Origin: CAYLNK01 sp964384675
GTDB taxonomy: Bacteria > Acidobacteriota > Thermoanaerobaculia > UBA5066
Length of the DNA: 25,877 nt
Reading direction: 5' to 3'
Assembly: GCA_964384675.1 (NCBI GenBank)
Contig: CAYLNK010000055.1
Span: forward strand, 1-25,877
Every line of letters begins with the position of its first letter. Positions within the stretch are counted from its first letter, which is position 1. Of this stretch, positions 22,723 to 25,877 are shown one piece after another. Under the pieces are notes generated by a model. The model made no database searches and was not told where the DNA came from. It worked only from the letters and a program-made list of their open reading frames with translations. Both the position numbers and the translations under genes were made by a program.

Positions 22723-23621
22723 GCGGTGCGGACCTCGAGGGGCGGGGCGGTGGCGACGTCCTTCCGCGCCTTCCTGCAGACCGGTCGGACGGCGCACCGC
22801 TCGCAGTGGCGGAGGCGTGGCTCCCTCACGCACTCGGCGAGGATGCCGAGGCGGGAGAGGGCCCAGTCGAACGAGACGGGGTCGCCGGGGTCGACGAGGG
22901 CGAGCCACGCCGTCGCCTCGCGGGCGGCGGTGAGGTCGGCGCCGGGACGCGCCGTCAGCCCCAGGTACGTGGAGATCCGATGGACGTGCGTGTCGAGCGG
23001 CAGGAGGAGACGGGCCGGATCGAAGGCGCCGCCTCGCCAGAGGCCGAGGTCGACGTCCGACGAGCGGACCATCCAGCGGAGGAAGAGGTGCGACCGCTTG
23101 CAGGCCGAGCCGTCTCCAGGGACCGGCAGGAGGAAGCGGAGCCCCCGGCTGGCCGGGGTGCCCGCGCCGAGACGCAGGGCGTCGTAGAACCGGTCGAGCG
23201 CCGGGACGAAGTCGGGCTCGCCCCGGTCGCCGGCGGCGAAGAGCGCGCCGAGGCTCCCGTGCTCCCGCCGCGCCGCGGCCACCGTGCGGAGGAACGAGGC
23301 GAGGTCCGCGGGGCCGACCCAGCGGTGCCGGAAGCGCTCGAGGCCGGCGAGGGTCGTGCCGTTCCAGCCGGCGAGGAACGCCGCCGGAGAGGGGCCGAGC
23401 GCCGCGAGGATCCGCTCGAGCGACGCTCGGATCGACGCCACCCTTCCGAACGCCAGGGAGGCGGCCAGGAAGGCGACCACCTCGCGATCGGCGCCGTCCT
23501 GGTACCGGTGCGGAAAGAGGAGGGGGTCGGAGTCGAGGCGGCGCCCCGCCCACTCCTCGCGGAGCCGCGAGAGGTGAGGCGCGAGGAGCGCGAGGTCGGG
23601 GCGGCTCTTCTTCCTGGGCAC
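22719..23621 (-). CDS. TIGR02757-family protein (DUF2400) with C-terminal four-Cys cluster
   Basis: A 300-residue protein that I match to TIGR02757/DUF2400 by DREVVAFLAASLAFGRV (about 45-61), CKRSHLFLRWMVRSSDVDLGLW (174-195, read in two halves), LLPLDTHVHRISTYLGLT (206-223) and DPVSFDWALSRLGI. The family is uncharacterised; the Lys and the Asp of PLDTHV are reminiscent of helix-hairpin-helix DNA glycosylases, so a nucleic-acid repair role is plausible (inference). The C-terminus adds Cys264, Cys273, Cys276 and Cys282 (C-x8-C-x2-C-x5-C), close to the iron-sulphur pattern of endonuclease III and MutY. The start is GTG at 23621, followed by a basic N-terminus. It is coupled by ATGA to the TlpA-like gene and divergent from hflX. 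Confidence 0.85.
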   Translation of the reverse strand: MPRKKSRPDLALLAPHLSRLREEWAGRRLDSDPLLFPHRYQDGADREVVAFLAASLAFGRVASIRASLERILAALGPSPAAFLAGWNGTTLAGLERFRHRWVGPADLASFLRTVAAARREHGSLGALFAAGDRGEPDFVPALDRFYDALRLGAGTPASRGLRFLLPVPGDGSACKRSHLFLRWMVRSSDVDLGLWRGGAFDPARLLLPLDTHVHRISTYLGLTARPGADLTAAREATAWLALVDPGDPVSFDWALSRLGILAECVREPRLRHCERCAVRPVCRKARKDVATAPPLEVRTA

Positions 23622-23636
23622 CGTCGATCCGTTTCG

Positions 23637-23642
23637 ACTTTA
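23637..23642 (-). promoter_or_regulatory. Possible -10 box for the TIGR02757-like gene
   Basis: TAAAGT on the minus strand lies 15 bases before the GTG at 23621, a longer gap than at the other starts, so a short leader is likely. Confidence 0.3.
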
Positions 23643-23653
23643 CCAGCGTGAGT

Positions 23654-23659
23654 TACGAT
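23654..23659 (+). promoter_or_regulatory. Putative -10 box for hflX
   Basis: TACGAT ends eight bases before the GTG at 23668, divergent from the TIGR02757-like gene across 46 bases. Confidence 0.4.
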
Positions 23660-23667
23660 CCCCTCAC

Positions 23668-24813
23668 GTGAGGAAGGCGGGGCTCTCCGAGGGCGCGGGA
23701 CCCGACGAGCAGGGCGGAGCGAAACCGGACAGCAGCAAGACGGTCCTGGTGGGCGTCTTCGGGCGGGAGCTGTCGCGTCCCGCGGCCGAGGATCACCTGG
23801 ACGAGCTGGAGCGGCTCGTGGAGACGGCCGGCGGCGCCGTGGTGGCGCGGGCCCTCCAGGAGCGTCGTTCCCCGGATCCCGCCACGTTCGTCGGCAAGGG
23901 GAAGGTGGCCGAGATCGCCGAGCTGGCTCGCGGCGTCGGGGCCGGCTGGACGGTCTTCGACGACGAGCTCTCTCCCTCGCAGATCCGGAACCTCGACAAG
24001 CTCCTCCCGACGCGGGTGCGCGACCGGCCGAGCGTGATCCTCGAGATCTTCGCGTCGCGGGCCCGCACCCGCGAGGCGATGACGCAGGTGGAGCTGGCGC
24101 GCCTGGAGTACCTCCTGCCCCGCCTTTCGGGGGCCACGGGTCTCGCCCAGCAGCGGGGCGGCGGAGCGTTCCGCGGCGGCGCCGGCGAGCGGCAGATCGA
24201 GCTGGACCGCCGGAAGATCCGGCGGCGGATCTCGACGCTGAAGGAAGAGCTGGGCCGGATCGAGCTGAGCCGCGAGGTGCGCCGCAAGAACATCCGGAAG
24301 GTCGTGACCGTCTCCCTCGTGGGCTACACGAACGCGGGGAAGACGACGCTGTTCAACAAGCTCACCGCCTCCCGCGAGCTCGCCGAGGACCGCCTCTTCG
24401 CCACGCTCGACCCGCGTCACGCCCGGCTCCACGGCGTGGCCGGCAAGGCCATCGTCCTGACCGACACGGTCGGCTTCCTCCGGAAGCTGCCGCACACTCT
24501 GGTCGCGTCGTTCAAGTCGACCCTGACCGAGGTGAACGACGCCGACCTCCTGGTCCACGTGGTCGACGCGTCGTCGCCGCAGGGCGACGAGCAACGGCAG
24601 GTGGCCGAGGAGGTGCTGGCCGAGATGGGCGTCCCCAAGGAACGCGTGCTCCTCGCCTACAACAAGACCGACGTGACGCCCGCCTTTCCCCTCGACTCCG
24701 CCGGCGTCCGCATCAGCGCGACGACGGGCCTCGGCCTCGACCGGCTGCGCGAGGCGATCGTCGCGAAGCTCGAGGCGCTGCACGTCCCCGTTCCCGTCTA
24801 CGGCGTCACGTGA
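23668..24813 (+). CDS. hflX: Ribosome-associated GTPase HflX
   Basis: A 381-residue translational GTPase. The N-terminal HflX domain contains RRSPDPATFVGKGKVAEI and FDDELSPSQIRNLD, followed by VILEIFASRARTREAMTQVE and the QQRGGGAFRGGAGERQIELD glycine-rich segment. A coiled arm leads to the G domain: G1 GYTNAGKTTL (219-228), switch II DTVGF (266-270), G4 NKTD and G5 SATTG. HflX splits and rescues stalled 70S or 100S ribosomes after stress (family knowledge). GTG at 23668 gives a 20-residue polar N-terminal extension before the domain; a later start is possible. The stop overlaps the next gene's GTG (GTGA), which couples it to a protein kinase. Confidence 0.95.
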   Translation: MRKAGLSEGAGPDEQGGAKPDSSKTVLVGVFGRELSRPAAEDHLDELERLVETAGGAVVARALQERRSPDPATFVGKGKVAEIAELARGVGAGWTVFDDELSPSQIRNLDKLLPTRVRDRPSVILEIFASRARTREAMTQVELARLEYLLPRLSGATGLAQQRGGGAFRGGAGERQIELDRRKIRRRISTLKEELGRIELSREVRRKNIRKVVTVSLVGYTNAGKTTLFNKLTASRELAEDRLFATLDPRHARLHGVAGKAIVLTDTVGFLRKLPHTLVASFKSTLTEVNDADLLVHVVDASSPQGDEQRQVAEEVLAEMGVPKERVLLAYNKTDVTPAFPLDSAGVRISATTGLGLDRLREAIVAKLEALHVPVPVYGVT

Positions 24814-25877
24814 GCTTCCCGCCGCTCCCCGCACGGTTCGAGCCGCTCGCCGTCCTCTCGGGCGCCGTGCCGCGCGTGATCGTGGCGTACGACCGGGAGC
24901 GGGGGGAGCGCGTCGTCGTGAAGCTCGCCTCGGCAGTGAGCGAGGAGGACGCGCTGGCCTTGCGGCGCGAGTTCCGGCTCCTCGCCTCGCTCGAGCACCC
25001 GTCGATCGTGAAGGCGCGGGACTTCGGGGTGACGCCGGAGGGGCGCTCCTTCTTCACCATGGACGAGATCGCCGGTCCCGACCTCGCCACGTTCGCCCGG
25101 GAGCACGTCCTCCTGGAGAACCTCTCGGCGCTCGCCGACGTCGCCCACGCCCTCGACTACATCCACGCGCGCGGCCTGGTGCACGGCGACGTGAAGCCGA
25201 CGAACGTCCGCGTCTTCGGAGAGCGGGCCTTCCTCCTGGACTTCGGCCTCGCCATCGCACGGGGCGAGGAGGCGGAGGGGATCCGCGGCACGCCCGCCTA
25301 CGCACCGCCCGAGATCCTGCGCGGGGGGCGGCCCGACCGCCGGGCCGACCTCTACTCGCTCGGGATGACCTTCTACGAGGCGCTCACCGGCGTCCTCCCG
25401 ACGGCGGGACGCGACCTCGCCGGTGTCCTCCGCTTCCACCTCGAGGAGGACGTCCCGGTCGCGTCCGAGGTAAAGGCCGGAATCCCGGGCCGCCTCGATC
25501 GGATCCTGGCGCACCTGCTGGAGAAGGAGCCGGGCGCGCGGACGACGTCCGCACGGCGGCTGCTGGAGGAGATCGGGCGGGAGTTCGGGATCGTCCGCGG
25601 CTCCACGATCGACGCCCGGCCGGAGCTCCTGACGCCGCCGTTCGCGGGGCGCACCGACCTCCTCACCCGATTCGGCCAGGCCCTGCGCACCGCGGGCGAC
25701 GGGCTGGGCCGCACCATCCTGGTGGCCGGCGTCGAGGGCTCGGGCAAGTCGCGCCTCCTCGCCGAGTGGCGGGCGCTCGCGCAGTCGGAGGGGGCGCTCG
25801 TCTTCGAAGGCCGCGCCCGCGCGGACGACGGCACACCGTACCGGCCGATCCTGGAGATCCTGTCGGCGATGACCCGC
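24810..25877 (+). CDS. Ser/Thr protein kinase fused to AAA/NTPase domain, partial
   Basis: Open for 356 codons to the right edge, so the C-terminus is missing. The kinase domain (about 10-255) has Lys38 (VVVKLA), HGDVKPTN (Asp127, Lys129, Asn132; HGD in place of HRD), DFG at 144-146 and GTPAYAPPE. The glycine loop is degenerate (VLSGAVPRV), which leaves ATP affinity uncertain. A second NTPase domain begins near 276 with FAGRTDLL and carries the Walker A GVEGSGKS (306-313). Such kinase-AAA proteins are large signalling regulators, often continuing into TPR, GAF or output domains that lie beyond this window. The start is GTG at 24810, overlapping the hflX stop by four bases, so translation is coupled to HflX. 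Confidence 0.9.
   Translation, partial: MSFPPLPARFEPLAVLSGAVPRVIVAYDRERGERVVVKLASAVSEEDALALRREFRLLASLEHPSIVKARDFGVTPEGRSFFTMDEIAGPDLATFAREHVLLENLSALADVAHALDYIHARGLVHGDVKPTNVRVFGERAFLLDFGLAIARGEEAEGIRGTPAYAPPEILRGGRPDRRADLYSLGMTFYEALTGVLPTAGRDLAGVLRFHLEEDVPVASEVKAGIPGRLDRILAHLLEKEPGARTTSARRLLEEIGREFGIVRGSTIDARPELLTPPFAGRTDLLTRFGQALRTAGDGLGRTILVAGVEGSGKSRLLAEWRALAQSEGALVFEGRARADDGTPYRPILEILSAMTR

Noticed and set aside
1..25877. CRISPR arrays, tRNA or rRNA genes, insertion sequences, phage attachment sites
   Set aside because: Read for direct repeats, inverted-repeat ends, transposase motifs and RNA-gene signatures; none were found. Genes are packed with no suitable gaps.

Overview
The window is a gene-dense, very GC-rich (about 70% by eye) stretch of a Gram-negative chromosome. 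It carries a TonB-dependent receptor, an Omp85-type barrel, a secreted M28 peptidase, a Ser/Thr kinase with a PD40-type tail, a PilZ response regulator, an RsbU/RsbW/STAS module and divergent gene pairs with almost no spacer. This combination best suggests an Acidobacteriota-like organism (Thermoanaerobaculia or Holophagae type). That assignment is inference from gene content; no rRNA or tRNA is present. No gene-free stretch exceeds 300 bases, and I see no insertion sequence, phage gene or CRISPR array.

Layout. 1-1961 (minus): a ketosynthase with an intact Cys-His-His triad, followed by a translationally coupled second ketosynthase-like gene that has Asp at the nucleophile position and runs off the left edge. 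2006-3141 (plus): a small membrane protein coupled to a dCMP-deaminase-like enzyme. 3128-7364 (minus): TonB receptor, M28 peptidase and a receiver-PilZ regulator, probably one operon. 7409-8175 (plus): a methyltransferase with an apparent one-base frameshift. 8183-10308 (minus): PduO-type cobalamin adenosyltransferase and an Omp85-like protein. 10320-11129 (plus): PHP-family histidinol-phosphatase-like enzyme. 11157-13162: a glycosyltransferase and a methyltransferase, divergent. 13178-19651 (minus): a degenerate PTPS/QueD homologue, and upstream of it a tight six-gene signalling operon. In transcription order the operon is CoA-transferase/GNAT fusion, MASE2 histidine kinase, RsbW-like kinase, STAS antagonist, patatin phospholipase and receiver-PP2C phosphatase. 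19710-21593 (plus): Ser/Thr kinase. 21646-23621 (minus): TIGR02757-like protein, TlpA-like thioredoxin and FKBP isomerase. 23668-25877 (plus): HflX coupled to a kinase-AAA regulator cut by the right edge.

The most interesting system is the six-gene operon at 13620-19651. It has a full partner-switching set (phosphatase, kinase, antagonist) and a sensor kinase that could feed the phosphatase's receiver domain. There is no sigma factor; instead a patatin lipase and a CoA-transferase/acetyltransferase are translationally coupled to the switch. This suggests a switch controlling lipid or acyl metabolism directly, which is a hypothesis.

At a finer scale, most operon-leading genes have a TANNNT-type -10 box only 6-10 bases before the start codon, as expected for leaderless mRNAs. 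Genes inside operons often overlap by exactly four bases (GTGA or ATGA).
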